A program made the translations under genes and the position numbers. A model generated the notes under the pieces. That model was not told the origin of the DNA, searched no databases, and saw only the letters and a list, made by a program, of their open reading frames with translations. A stretch of DNA of 64,000 bases from the NCBI RefSeq assembly GCF_003610775.1, contig NZ_RAQO01000005.1:186001-250000 (forward strand), given 5' to 3'. Of the stretch, positions 1-7,212 are shown piece after piece (the first letter of the stretch is position 1; each line of letters starts with the position of its first letter). This stretch comes from Alginatibacterium sediminis (GTDB taxonomy: Bacteria > Pseudomonadota > Gammaproteobacteria > Enterobacterales > Celerinatantimonadaceae).

Positions 1-1622
1 TCGTGGTCAAGAGGTTTGATGAATCGCATATCAACCACACTAGCATTTAGTTTTTCGGCAGCCTTATTTGCTTCATCTAACAATGTTCCAAAGCTTAGTA
101 AGGCAATGTTCTTACCTTGGCGTATTTGCCGCGACTTACCAATTTCTAGAGCTTGCATTTGACTCGAAATTTCAACATTGGTAGCCCCTCCACGAGGATA
201 ACGAACCGCTGCTGGACCAGTATGTAGATGGCCAGTGTATAGCATTTGTCGGCATTCGTTCTCGTCTGCTGGTGCCATGATCACCAAGTTAGGTATCGGT
301 CTTAAAAAACTTAAATCGAAAGCACCTTGGTGGGTTGGCCCATCAGCTCCAACGATACCCGCGCGGTCAATAGCAAACAATACCGGAAGGTTTTGGATTG
401 CAACGTCATGTATCAATTGATCGTAGGCGCGTTGCAAAAATGTCGAATAGATTGCAACTACAGGGTTATAACCCCCAATCGCAAGACCAGCGGCAAAGGT
501 TACCGCGTGCTGCTCTGCAATTGCCACGTCAAAGTATTGTTTTGGGTACAGTTTAGAAAACCGAACCATACCTGAGCCTTCACGCATCGCAGGTGTTACT
601 GCCATTAACTTGCTGTCTAGGTCAGCCATGTCACACAGCCAATCGCCAAAAATGCCTGAAAATGTAGGTGCGCTGCTTTGTTTTTTCGGTAGGTTATTCA
701 ACATGGGGTCGAACTTACTAACCGCATGATAGCCAATCGGATCCTTTTCGGCGGGCTCATAGCCTTTGCCTTTTTTGGTCATTACATGCAAAAACTGCGG
801 ACCTTTGAGTTCTCGCATGTTGCTTAGGGTTTGTACCAAGGCTTTGACGTCATGACCATCAATTGGACCAATGTAGTTGAAACCAAATTCTTCGAATAAG
901 GTACCAGGTACAACCATACCCTTAAGGTGTTCTTCGGTGCGTTTTGCTAATTCTTTAATCGGTGGAAGGCCGCTTAGGACTTTCTTGCTTCCTTCACGCA
1001 AGTTGGAATAAAGAGAACCACTTAGGATATTCGCCAAGGAGTTATTCAGGGCTCCCACATTTTCTGAAATCGACATTTCATTGTCGTTCAGAATTACTAG
1101 CATATCGTTGTGGATATCACCGGCGTGATTGAGCGCTTCAAAGGCCATTCCCGCCGTCATTGCACCGTCGCCGATCACAGCAACTACTTTGCGACCGCTC
1201 TGTTCGCGATCTGCGGCAATCGATATCCCAAGGGCTGCACCTATTGAGGTACTTGAGTGTCCGACAGACAGGACGTCATATTCGCTTTCTTCGCGCCAAG
1301 GAAAAGGATGCAAGCCATCCATTTGACGTATGCTTTGCATTTTTTCGCGTCGACCGGTAAGTATTTTGTGCGGGTAAGCTTGATGACCTACATCCCAAAT
1401 CAGTTGGTCAAATGGTGTGTTGTACACATAATGCAGCGCCACAGTTAGTTCAACTGCACCCAGCCCTGATGCTAAGTGTCCACTAGATTGGCTAACACAA
1501 TTGAGCAAATATTGGCGTAATTCGTCGCAAAGTCCTTCAAGTTCTTTTGCTGGTAACTCGCGCACTTGGTGAGGGAAATCACACTGTGCCAGAGTTGGGT
1601 AATCCTTAATATCGAGAGTCAT
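1..1622 (-). CDS. dxs: 1-deoxy-D-xylulose-5-phosphate synthase (partial, 3' end outside window)
   Basis: This thiamine-diphosphate enzyme condenses pyruvate with glyceraldehyde 3-phosphate in the first step of the MEP isoprenoid pathway, and its product also feeds thiamine and pyridoxal synthesis. The minus-strand frame is open from an ATG at 1622 to the window edge. It gives about 540 of the usual 620 residues, so the C-terminal part is missing because of the window, not a mutation. Visible motifs are [10 protein letters not shown] (His near residue 49), [11 protein letters not shown] (His near 80), the ThDP motif GDGAMTAG at 151, and the transketolase-like stretch with [11 protein letters not shown] and DGPTHQG. 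ispA ends 28 bases upstream, so dxs is probably the last gene of an xseB-ispA-dxs operon, as in many gammaproteobacteria. Confidence 0.97.
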   Translation of the reverse strand, partial: MTLDIKDYPTLAQCDFPHQVRELPAKELEGLCDELRQYLLNCVSQSSGHLASGLGAVELTVALHYVYNTPFDQLIWDVGHQAYPHKILTGRREKMQSIRQMDGLHPFPWREESEYDVLSVGHSSTSIGAALGISIAADREQSGRKVVAVIGDGAMTAGMAFEALNHAGDIHNDMLVILNDNEMSISENVGALNNSLANILSGSLYSNLREGSKKVLSGLPPIKELAKRTEEHLKGMVVPGTLFEEFGFNYIGPIDGHDVKALVQTLSNMRELKGPQFLHVMTKKGKGYEPAEKDPIGYHAVSKFDPMLNNLPKKQSSAPTFSGIFGDWLCDMADLDSKLMAVTPAMREGSGMVRFSKLYPKQYFDVAIAEQHAVTFAAGLAIGGYNPVVAIYSTFLQRAYDQLIHDVAIQNLPVLFAIDRAGIVGADGPTHQGAFDLSFLRPIPNLVIMAPADENECRQMLYTGHLHTGPAAVRYPRGGATNVEISSQMQALEIGKSRQIRQGKNIALLSFGTLLDEANKAAEKLNASVVDMRFIKPLDH

Positions 1623-1650
1623 ATATTCCGCTTATTGTTATCGGTCGTAC

Positions 1651-2538
1651 TTAGTGAGTGCGGTTCACCACATAATCAGCTAAAGAGCGCAAATTTTCAC
1701 AGTCATAGGGCAGCTCATCTAGAGCTTGCAGTGCTTTTTGGTGCAATTGCTGGGCTTTCAGTTTTGCATTTTCAAGACCTAACAACGCCGGATATGTGGC
1801 CTTGTTAGCGTCAGTATCGGATCCCTGAGGTTTGCCGAGAGTTTGCGTGTCACTGGTGATATCTAATATATCATCTTGAACTTGAAACGCTAAGCCAATG
1901 CTTTGTCCATATTGGTGTAAGGCTTTTCGATGCTCAATATTATCGATTCCTGCAGTAATAGCACCCATCTCTACAGCAGCACTGATCAGTGCCCCCGTCT
2001 TAGCGCTATGAATAGCTTGTAACTGTTCAATTGTAACGTGTTGGTCAGTGGCTTCAATGTCTAGAGCTTGGCCACCACACATGCCTCGATAGCCAGCGGC
2101 CTGACTTAGACATCGAATTAAGTCCAAATTTTTTGCAGCGGGCAGGTCAACGGTACAAAGCTGTTCAAAGGCAAAACTTTGCAGTGCATCGCCAGCTAAA
2201 ATTGCGCTAGCTTCATCGAATGCGATGTGGCAAGTTGGTTGGCCGCGACGAAGATTATCGTCATCCATGGCTGGTAAATCATCATGGATTAAGGAATAAG
2301 CATGGATGGATTCAATGGCTGCGGCAACTGGATTCAATAACTTCGATTGGGTTTGAGTCAATGCTCCAACGCTATAAATTAGATGGGGGCGAATACGTTT
2401 CCCACCCAGTAAAAGTCCATGGCGCATAGCCGCCAACAATGACACTGAGTTGACCGCTATGGCGTCCAACTCAGATTCTAGATAGTGTTTTAGTTGACTC
2501 TGGCTTTGTTGCAAAGTCGCTAAAAAAACCTCGCTCAC
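1651..2538 (-). CDS. ispA: (2E,6E)-farnesyl diphosphate synthase
   Basis: The enzyme condenses dimethylallyl and isopentenyl diphosphates to geranyl and then farnesyl diphosphate, the precursor of undecaprenyl and quinone side chains. The 295-residue protein has the normal family length. The first aspartate-rich motif lies in HDDLPAMDDDNLRRG (residues 85-99) and the second is DDILD (222-226). KTGALISAAVEMGA, KRIRP and LIHDDLPA are also typical. The start is a GTG at 2538 whose bases overlap the xseB stop (GTGA), which indicates translational coupling. It lies between xseB and dxs in the classical xseB-ispA-dxs order. Confidence 0.97.
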   Translation of the reverse strand: MSEVFLATLQQSQSQLKHYLESELDAIAVNSVSLLAAMRHGLLLGGKRIRPHLIYSVGALTQTQSKLLNPVAAAIESIHAYSLIHDDLPAMDDDNLRRGQPTCHIAFDEASAILAGDALQSFAFEQLCTVDLPAAKNLDLIRCLSQAAGYRGMCGGQALDIEATDQHVTIEQLQAIHSAKTGALISAAVEMGAITAGIDNIEHRKALHQYGQSIGLAFQVQDDILDITSDTQTLGKPQGSDTDANKATYPALLGLENAKLKAQQLHQKALQALDELPYDCENLRSLADYVVNRTH

Positions 2539-2780
2539 CGCATTGCATCCTCATGAAAGGGATCCAGCGGCGCTTGTGCGTCAGCTTGTTTTAAAATTTT
2601 AATCTGCTGCTGCGCTGATTCTAATTTTTGCTGACTGGCATTGGCTAAACCAATACCACGTTGATATTGTTTTAGAGATTGCTCTAATGGCAACTCTGAG
2701 TTCTCAAGTTCAGCCACGATGAGTTCTAATTCACTTAAGGCTTCTTCAAAGCTTAAGTTTTCAGGTTTTTTTATGGCCAT
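2535..2780 (-). CDS. xseB: Exodeoxyribonuclease VII small subunit
   Basis: XseB is the small subunit of exonuclease VII, which degrades single-stranded DNA together with several copies per XseA. The 81-residue protein starts MAIKKPENLSFEEALSELE and has the helical hairpin pattern LEQSLKQYQRGIGLANASQQ of the family. A longer reading frame runs upstream to about 2900. I chose the ATG at 2780 because a GGAG Shine-Dalgarno element lies 7 bases upstream and because family members begin just before the FEEAL motif. It is the first gene of the xseB-ispA-dxs operon and is divergent from pomA. The large subunit gene xseA is not in this window. Confidence 0.93.
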   Translation of the reverse strand: MAIKKPENLSFEEALSELELIVAELENSELPLEQSLKQYQRGIGLANASQQKLESAQQQIKILKQADAQAPLDPFHEDAMR

Positions 2781-2848
2781 CAAGGGCTCCATGCGACAAC
2801 TTTGGCCGCCAACATAACCCAGTGCTGAAGGAGGGTCAAACACCAAGC

Positions 2849-2875
2849 TCAAGTTATCGAAATTTTCACCGATAA
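2849..2875 (+). promoter_or_regulatory. Sigma-28 (FliA)-type promoter for pomAB
   Basis: TCAAGTTA, an 11-base spacer and ACCGATAA match the sigma-28 consensus TAAAGTTT-N11-GCCGATAA at 13 of 16 defined positions with exact spacing. The site is 176 bases before pomA and points toward it, so it would give a leader of about 170 nt. Flagellar stator genes are classical sigma-28 targets, which fits. The element overlaps the region just upstream of xseB on the other strand. Confidence 0.65.
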
Positions 2876-3050
2876 TACTTAACAAGCGCTTATGTTTCAC
2901 TTCGCTAGGCTATACGTATCTGCCAGAGGCGACTAAGATGTACTAAACATGGCTCTAACGCAAAGATTTTAGCTTTAACTTCAATGTGGTGCGTTTCTCG
3001 CTTAAACTGAAGCAACGTCATCAGATTTTCACCGATATAGGAACAAGCTA

Positions 3051-3815
3051 GTGGATTTAGCGACTCTGGTAGGAATAGTAGGAGCATTTGGCTTCGTCAT
3101 CATGACCATGGTTTTGGCCGGCGGGATAGCCATCTTTATTGATGTTCCTTCGGTACTAATCGTTTTTTGTGGCTCCTTATTTGTGGTGTTGATGAAATTC
3201 AACCTAGGTCAATTTTTGGGCGCTGTAAAAATTGCCGGCAAAGCCTTTATGTTTAAAATTGACAAGCCTGATGATCTGATTCAAAGCTCAGTTGATATGG
3301 CCGATGCGGCTCGTAAAGGTGGGTTTTTGGCGCTTGAAGAAGCCGAAGTTAGTAATGCCTTCATGCAAAAAGGAATCGACATGTTAGTCGATGGCCACGA
3401 TGCTGATGTGGTGCGTTCAACCCTTGAAAAAGACATCGTGTTGACCACCGAGCGTCACGAAATGGGGGCCAATATTTTTAAGAGTCTTGGCGATGTCGCT
3501 CCAGCGATGGGGATGATCGGTACTTTGATTGGCTTGGTTGCGATGCTGTCTAACATGGACGATCCAAAATCAATCGGTCCTGCAATGGCGGTAGCGTTGC
3601 TAACCACTCTCTATGGCGCAGTACTAGCCAACTTGTTCGCCATTCCCATTTCAGACAAATTGACCTTGCGAGCAGGCGAAGAACGCTTAAACCGACTACT
3701 TATTTTAGATGCCGTTTTGGGAATCCAAGATGGTCAAAACCCGCGAGTTATCGAAGCCATGTTGAAAAACTACCTTGCTGAAAGTAAACGCGCAATAGCG
3801 ACAACCGAGGATTAA
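3051..3815 (+). CDS. pomA: Flagellar stator protein PomA (MotA family, probably sodium-driven)
   Basis: PomA forms the pentameric part of the ion-driven flagellar stator in the inner membrane. The 254-residue protein begins MDLATLVGIVGAFGFVIMTM. It matches the Vibrio-type PomA pattern through GQFLGAVKIAGKAFMFK, MADAARKGGFLALEE, DGHDADVVR, GDVAPAMGMIGTLIGLVAML and GPAMAVALLTTLYGA, with four membrane segments. The start is GTG at 3051 with AGGA about 8 bases upstream. pomB follows after 8 bases. The assignment to the Na+-type rather than the H+-type rests on close resemblance to PomA and the PomB partner, and is an inference. Confidence 0.95.
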   Translation: MDLATLVGIVGAFGFVIMTMVLAGGIAIFIDVPSVLIVFCGSLFVVLMKFNLGQFLGAVKIAGKAFMFKIDKPDDLIQSSVDMADAARKGGFLALEEAEVSNAFMQKGIDMLVDGHDADVVRSTLEKDIVLTTERHEMGANIFKSLGDVAPAMGMIGTLIGLVAMLSNMDDPKSIGPAMAVALLTTLYGAVLANLFAIPISDKLTLRAGEERLNRLLILDAVLGIQDGQNPRVIEAMLKNYLAESKRAIATTED

Positions 3816-3823
3816 GGGCCGAT

Positions 3824-4750
3824 ATGGAAACTCCATGTAAATGTCCGCCACCCGGTCTACCCGCTTGGATGGGCACCTTTGCTGACCTGATGTCACTGCT
3901 CATGTGCTTTTTCGTTTTGTTGTTGGCGTTTTCAGAAATGGATGTCATGAAATTTAAACAAATTGCTGGGTCAATGGAGTTCGCGTTTGGGGTTCAAAAT
4001 GTACTCGAAGTTAAGGATATCCCAAAAGGAACGTCGGTCATTGCGCAAGAGTTTCGCCCCGGCCGGCCTGAACCGACACCCATCGAAACCATCATGCAAC
4101 AAACCATCGACTTAACTCAGGCTAAATTGGAGTTTCAAGATGGTAAAAAAGCTCGTGCTGGTGGGGAGGCCGACAACCAAGCTAAAGCTGCAGGTCAAAC
4201 GCAACAACCACAACCCTCTCAATCATCTACACCCGCAACTCCAAGTGATGCGGCACAAGCAGCCCAGCAAGCCCAAGAGACCAAGCGTATTGCTACTCAA
4301 TTGCGCGAACAAATTGAAGACGGCGCGATTGAAGTTGAGTCTCTAGGCCAGCAAATAATTATTCGGGTGCGCGAAAAAGGGGCGTTTCCATCAGGTTCTG
4401 CATTCTTGCAGCCTCGCTTTAGACCCGTAATCACACGCATAGGGGAGGTCATTAAAGATATTCCAGGCGTGGTTACAGTGACAGGGCATACGGACAACCA
4501 ACAGGCACAATCAGAGCTGTATCGTTCGAATTGGGATTTGTCCAGTCAACGTGCGGTATCAGTCGCACATGAGCTGATCAAGGTGCAAGGTTTCAGTCAA
4601 GACAATTTGGTCGTACGGGGCGTTGCCGATACAGAACCGTTAGCCGATAACAAAACCTTAGAAAACCGCCGTAAAAACCGTCGAGTTGAAATTGGTATTA
4701 TGCAAGGTAAGGCTAAGTTAAGCCCCGAAATTGGTTTGCCTAGTCAATAA
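3824..4750 (+). CDS. pomB: Flagellar stator protein PomB (MotB family)
   Basis: PomB is the peptidoglycan-anchored stator partner of PomA. The N-terminus CKCPPPGLPAWMGTFADLM carries the ion-binding aspartate at residue 21 in the single membrane helix. It is followed by the plug and linker region (FGVQNVLEVKDIPKGTS, REFRPGRPEPTP-like). Residues about 110-150 are a Gln/Ala/Pro-rich low-complexity linker. Residues about 170-290 form an OmpA-like peptidoglycan-binding domain with TVTGHTDNQ, YRSNWDLSSQRAVSVA and ENRRKNRRVEI. The total of 308 residues is normal. The ATG at 3824 follows AAGGG. A hairpin terminator lies just downstream. Confidence 0.95.
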   Translation: METPCKCPPPGLPAWMGTFADLMSLLMCFFVLLLAFSEMDVMKFKQIAGSMEFAFGVQNVLEVKDIPKGTSVIAQEFRPGRPEPTPIETIMQQTIDLTQAKLEFQDGKKARAGGEADNQAKAAGQTQQPQPSQSSTPATPSDAAQAAQQAQETKRIATQLREQIEDGAIEVESLGQQIIIRVREKGAFPSGSAFLQPRFRPVITRIGEVIKDIPGVVTVTGHTDNQQAQSELYRSNWDLSSQRAVSVAHELIKVQGFSQDNLVVRGVADTEPLADNKTLENRRKNRRVEIGIMQGKAKLSPEIGLPSQ

Positions 4751-4759
4751 ATATGAAAC

Positions 4760-4800
4760 GTAGTCAAGGCTTCGATTAATGGCCTTGATTACCTTTTATT
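4760..4800 (+). terminator. Rho-independent terminator after pomB
   Basis: GTAGTCAAGGC (4760-4770) pairs with GCCTTGATTAC (4782-4792) over 11 base pairs with one G-U pair, and is followed by CTTTTATT. It ends the pomAB transcript. Confidence 0.8.
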
Positions 4801-4923
4801 CCCAAGTGCTTTATTTTCTCATCGCTACTGATCTATTCAGATGCAAATACCTAAAATCTGGTTAATCAAGGTCGGTAAACAGAGTGCAATGATCGCCATC
4901 TTCATTTTGCTAAAGTGAACTGT

Positions 4924-4952
4924 TTGGGAGATCTTGTCGCATAGTGTATAAT
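4924..4952 (+). promoter_or_regulatory. Sigma-70 promoter for thiI
   Basis: TTGGGA (4924-4929), a 17-base spacer and a perfect TATAAT (4947-4952) lie 31 bases before the thiI start. Because the promoter overlaps the in-frame GTG at 4944, it also argues against the longer thiI reading frame. Confidence 0.75.
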
Positions 4953-4982
4953 CCGCGGCCGATTCTACCGGAGCACACAACC

Positions 4983-6443
4983 ATGAAGTTTATCGTCAAA
5001 CTCTTTCCTGAAATAACCATGAAGAGCAAGTCGGTGCGCAAACGCTTTAGCAAAATTTTGCAAAGTAATATTCGCAATGTACTACACCGCTATGACGAAG
5101 ATATTCGAGTGCGCTTGGAATGGGACCGCATTGTCGTAACTAGCCGTAGTGAGGACCCCAAAGTTCGAAGCCAATTGGTAGACGCTCTCAAATCGACACC
5201 CGGTATCGTTCATTTTCTGGAAGTCAAAGAGCATGCCTTCGAAGATCTGCACCAAATCTACGAAATCACCCATCGTGCATGGGATGGCAAGCTCAGTGAT
5301 AAAACTTTTTGTGTGCGCGTTAAACGAAGCGGTAAGCATGAATTTACCTCCACCGAGGTTGAACGTTACGTTGGTGGCGGCTTAAATCAATATACCGAAA
5401 ATGCTGGTGTACGATTAAAAAATCCAGACATTACCATCAAGCTAGAAATTGATGGTGAGAAGCTATATTTGGTTGAAGAAGTACACCCAGGACTAGGCGG
5501 TTTTCCTATTGCTACACAAGAAAGTGTTCTTTCTTTAATTTCAGGTGGTTTTGACTCAGGTGTCTCTAGCTACCAGTTAATTAAGCGTGGTGCGAAAGTA
5601 CATTACCTATTTTTCAACCTTGGAGGCCGAACCCACGAGGTTGGTGTTAAGCAAGTTGCGCATCACCTATGGCAGCGGTTTGGTTCATCACATCGCGTTA
5701 AATTTATCGCCATTGATTTTGATCCCGTAGTAACGGAGATCTTAGAAAAAGTAGATGATTCGCATATGGGCGTCGTGCTCAAGCGTATGTTCATGCGTGC
5801 TGGGGATGCGATTGCCCAGCAATACAAAATTCAAGCAATGGTAACCGGCGAAGCCGTTGGCCAAGTTTCCAGTCAAACTTTAGTCAATTTGGGACTCATC
5901 GATAAAGTTAGTGAAACCTTGATTTTGCGGCCCCTTATTGCAACCGATAAACAAGACATTATCGATTGTGCTAAGCAGATTGGTACCGGAGACTTTGCCG
6001 AAACTATGCCGGAATACTGTGGTGTAATTTCCAAGCGCCCGACAGTAAAAGCAAAAGAAGGTCGCGTGCTTGAAGAAGAAGCACACTTTGACTTTAGCGT
6101 ACTTGATACCGTTATTGCAGAGCATCGCATGGTGGACATTCGCGATATTGAACGCGAAGCAGAACAAGAAGTACCAAGTATTGCTGTAGAAAGTGAACTT
6201 GATGACGATGCCATTATTGTCGATATTCGCTCTATTGAAGAGCAAGAGGCTAGTCCTTTAGCGATGGAAAGCCACCAAGTGGTGCATATTCCTTTCTTCC
6301 GCTTAGCGTCACAATTTAGCACCTTGGATCAAGAGAAAAAATACTTACTGTATTGTGACCGTGGTGTAATGAGCAGATTACAAGCACTTTACTTAGAAGA
6401 TCAAGGCCATAGCAATGTAGGGGTCTATCGTAAACCGAGCTAA
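4983..6443 (+). CDS. thiI: tRNA uridine 4-sulfurtransferase ThiI with rhodanese domain
   Basis: ThiI makes 4-thiouridine in tRNA and supplies sulfur for the thiazole of thiamine. The 486-residue form has an N-terminal ferredoxin-like/THUMP part, an adenylating domain with PP-loop SGGFDSG (187-193), the catalytic cysteine C346 in MPEYCGVIS, and a C-terminal rhodanese domain with persulfide cysteine C458 in [10 protein letters not shown]. This is the long, enteric-type architecture. The ATG at 4983 has GGAG upstream. An in-frame GTG 39 bases earlier falls inside the promoter and is rejected. The gene stands alone between two terminators. Confidence 0.97.
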   Translation: MKFIVKLFPEITMKSKSVRKRFSKILQSNIRNVLHRYDEDIRVRLEWDRIVVTSRSEDPKVRSQLVDALKSTPGIVHFLEVKEHAFEDLHQIYEITHRAWDGKLSDKTFCVRVKRSGKHEFTSTEVERYVGGGLNQYTENAGVRLKNPDITIKLEIDGEKLYLVEEVHPGLGGFPIATQESVLSLISGGFDSGVSSYQLIKRGAKVHYLFFNLGGRTHEVGVKQVAHHLWQRFGSSHRVKFIAIDFDPVVTEILEKVDDSHMGVVLKRMFMRAGDAIAQQYKIQAMVTGEAVGQVSSQTLVNLGLIDKVSETLILRPLIATDKQDIIDCAKQIGTGDFAETMPEYCGVISKRPTVKAKEGRVLEEEAHFDFSVLDTVIAEHRMVDIRDIEREAEQEVPSIAVESELDDDAIIVDIRSIEEQEASPLAMESHQVVHIPFFRLASQFSTLDQEKKYLLYCDRGVMSRLQALYLEDQGHSNVGVYRKPS

Positions 6444-6455
6444 AGTCATTGGAAC

Positions 6456-6497
6456 TTAAACAAAAAGGGTCAGCAAATGCTGACCCTTTTTGTTTAA
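6456..6497. terminator. Bidirectional terminator between thiI and the CBS-domain gene
   Basis: A 20-bp perfect inverted repeat (arms 6456-6475 and 6478-6497) has a GGGTCAGCA core flanked by A5 on the left and T5 on the right. It can therefore terminate thiI on the plus strand and the convergent CBS-domain gene on the minus strand. Confidence 0.9.
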
Positions 6498-6511
6498 AGA
6501 ACTTGGTTTAT

Positions 6512-6928
6512 TCACAAGGTGTTATTTTTATTATTAAAGTTTTTAACCGCGCTAAGAATACTACGAACACTAAACTGTCCGATAAATTTACCACCACGCA
6601 CCACGGGTAATCGTCTGCGCTTGTCTCGAATAAGACGCTCTGCGATAGCCAGGATATCTTGCTCAGCGTCGACGACCTCAACATCTTTAGTCATGAATGA
6701 CTCAACATTACCACCAATTTCTCCGTGATAACTGCCTTTAAGAATGGCTTGTAGACAATCGATTTCAGAAATAATCCCTACAACTTCCTGGGCTTCATTT
6801 AGTACGGTTGCACCGGAAACCTTGGCGGTGGTCATCATATCAATAGCGTCAAATAAGGTCGTGCTTGGTTTGACGACTACGGGGTTTTTGGTCATGTAAT
6901 CAATTGCTTTTATCGATTTCAGAGGCAT
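6512..6928 (-). CDS. CBS-domain protein
   Basis: This 138-residue protein consists of two CBS motifs (about residues 8-60 and 75-130). The characteristic stretches are YMTKNPVVVKPSTTLFDAIDMM and FMTKDVEVVDAEQDILAIAERL followed by RRLPVVRGGKFIG. Paired CBS modules usually bind adenine nucleotides such as AMP, ATP or S-adenosylmethionine and regulate a partner. No catalytic domain is attached and the partner is unknown. I chose the ATG at 6928 because AGGGAA lies 7 bases upstream, whereas the longer frame would begin at a TTG inside that region. The gene is monocistronic and convergent with thiI. Confidence 0.85.
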   Translation of the reverse strand: MPLKSIKAIDYMTKNPVVVKPSTTLFDAIDMMTTAKVSGATVLNEAQEVVGIISEIDCLQAILKGSYHGEIGGNVESFMTKDVEVVDAEQDILAIAERLIRDKRRRLPVVRGGKFIGQFSVRSILSAVKNFNNKNNTL

Positions 6929-7212
6929 ATGTCTTCCCTGCAATGCTGTGACAGATTTATTGCTATGTTAATTCAATTATAGCAAAAGGCGAGCACTCTA
7001 TCTCGCTGGAGTGTGAGCCACGCCATAGTTTACATGCAATGCTCTCACTTCTTAGCTGTATTGATTTCGTCTACAAGTAAGCTGACAAGGCGGTCAGCTA
7101 GTTACCGGGAATTATTTCGGGATGTAAATGTTGGGAACTGGGAGCTCGATGCTAGCGACTGGAAGTGTTTATAGTGTAATTTGTATTTATCGTGCAGCGT
7201 AAAGGAATAGAA

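Noticed and set aside
3025-3037. Second copy of the sigma-28-like -10 as another pomA promoter
   Set aside because: No TAAA-type -35 lies at the required N11 spacing, and the site is too close to the ribosome site.
4944-4982. Longer thiI frame starting at GTG 4944
   Set aside because: The GTG lies inside the TATAAT promoter region and has no ribosome site, while ATG 4983 has GGAG and matches the family start.
5873-6322. 149-residue minus-strand frame inside thiI
   Set aside because: Its Ser-rich composition and position fully antisense to a conserved gene mark it as a shadow frame.
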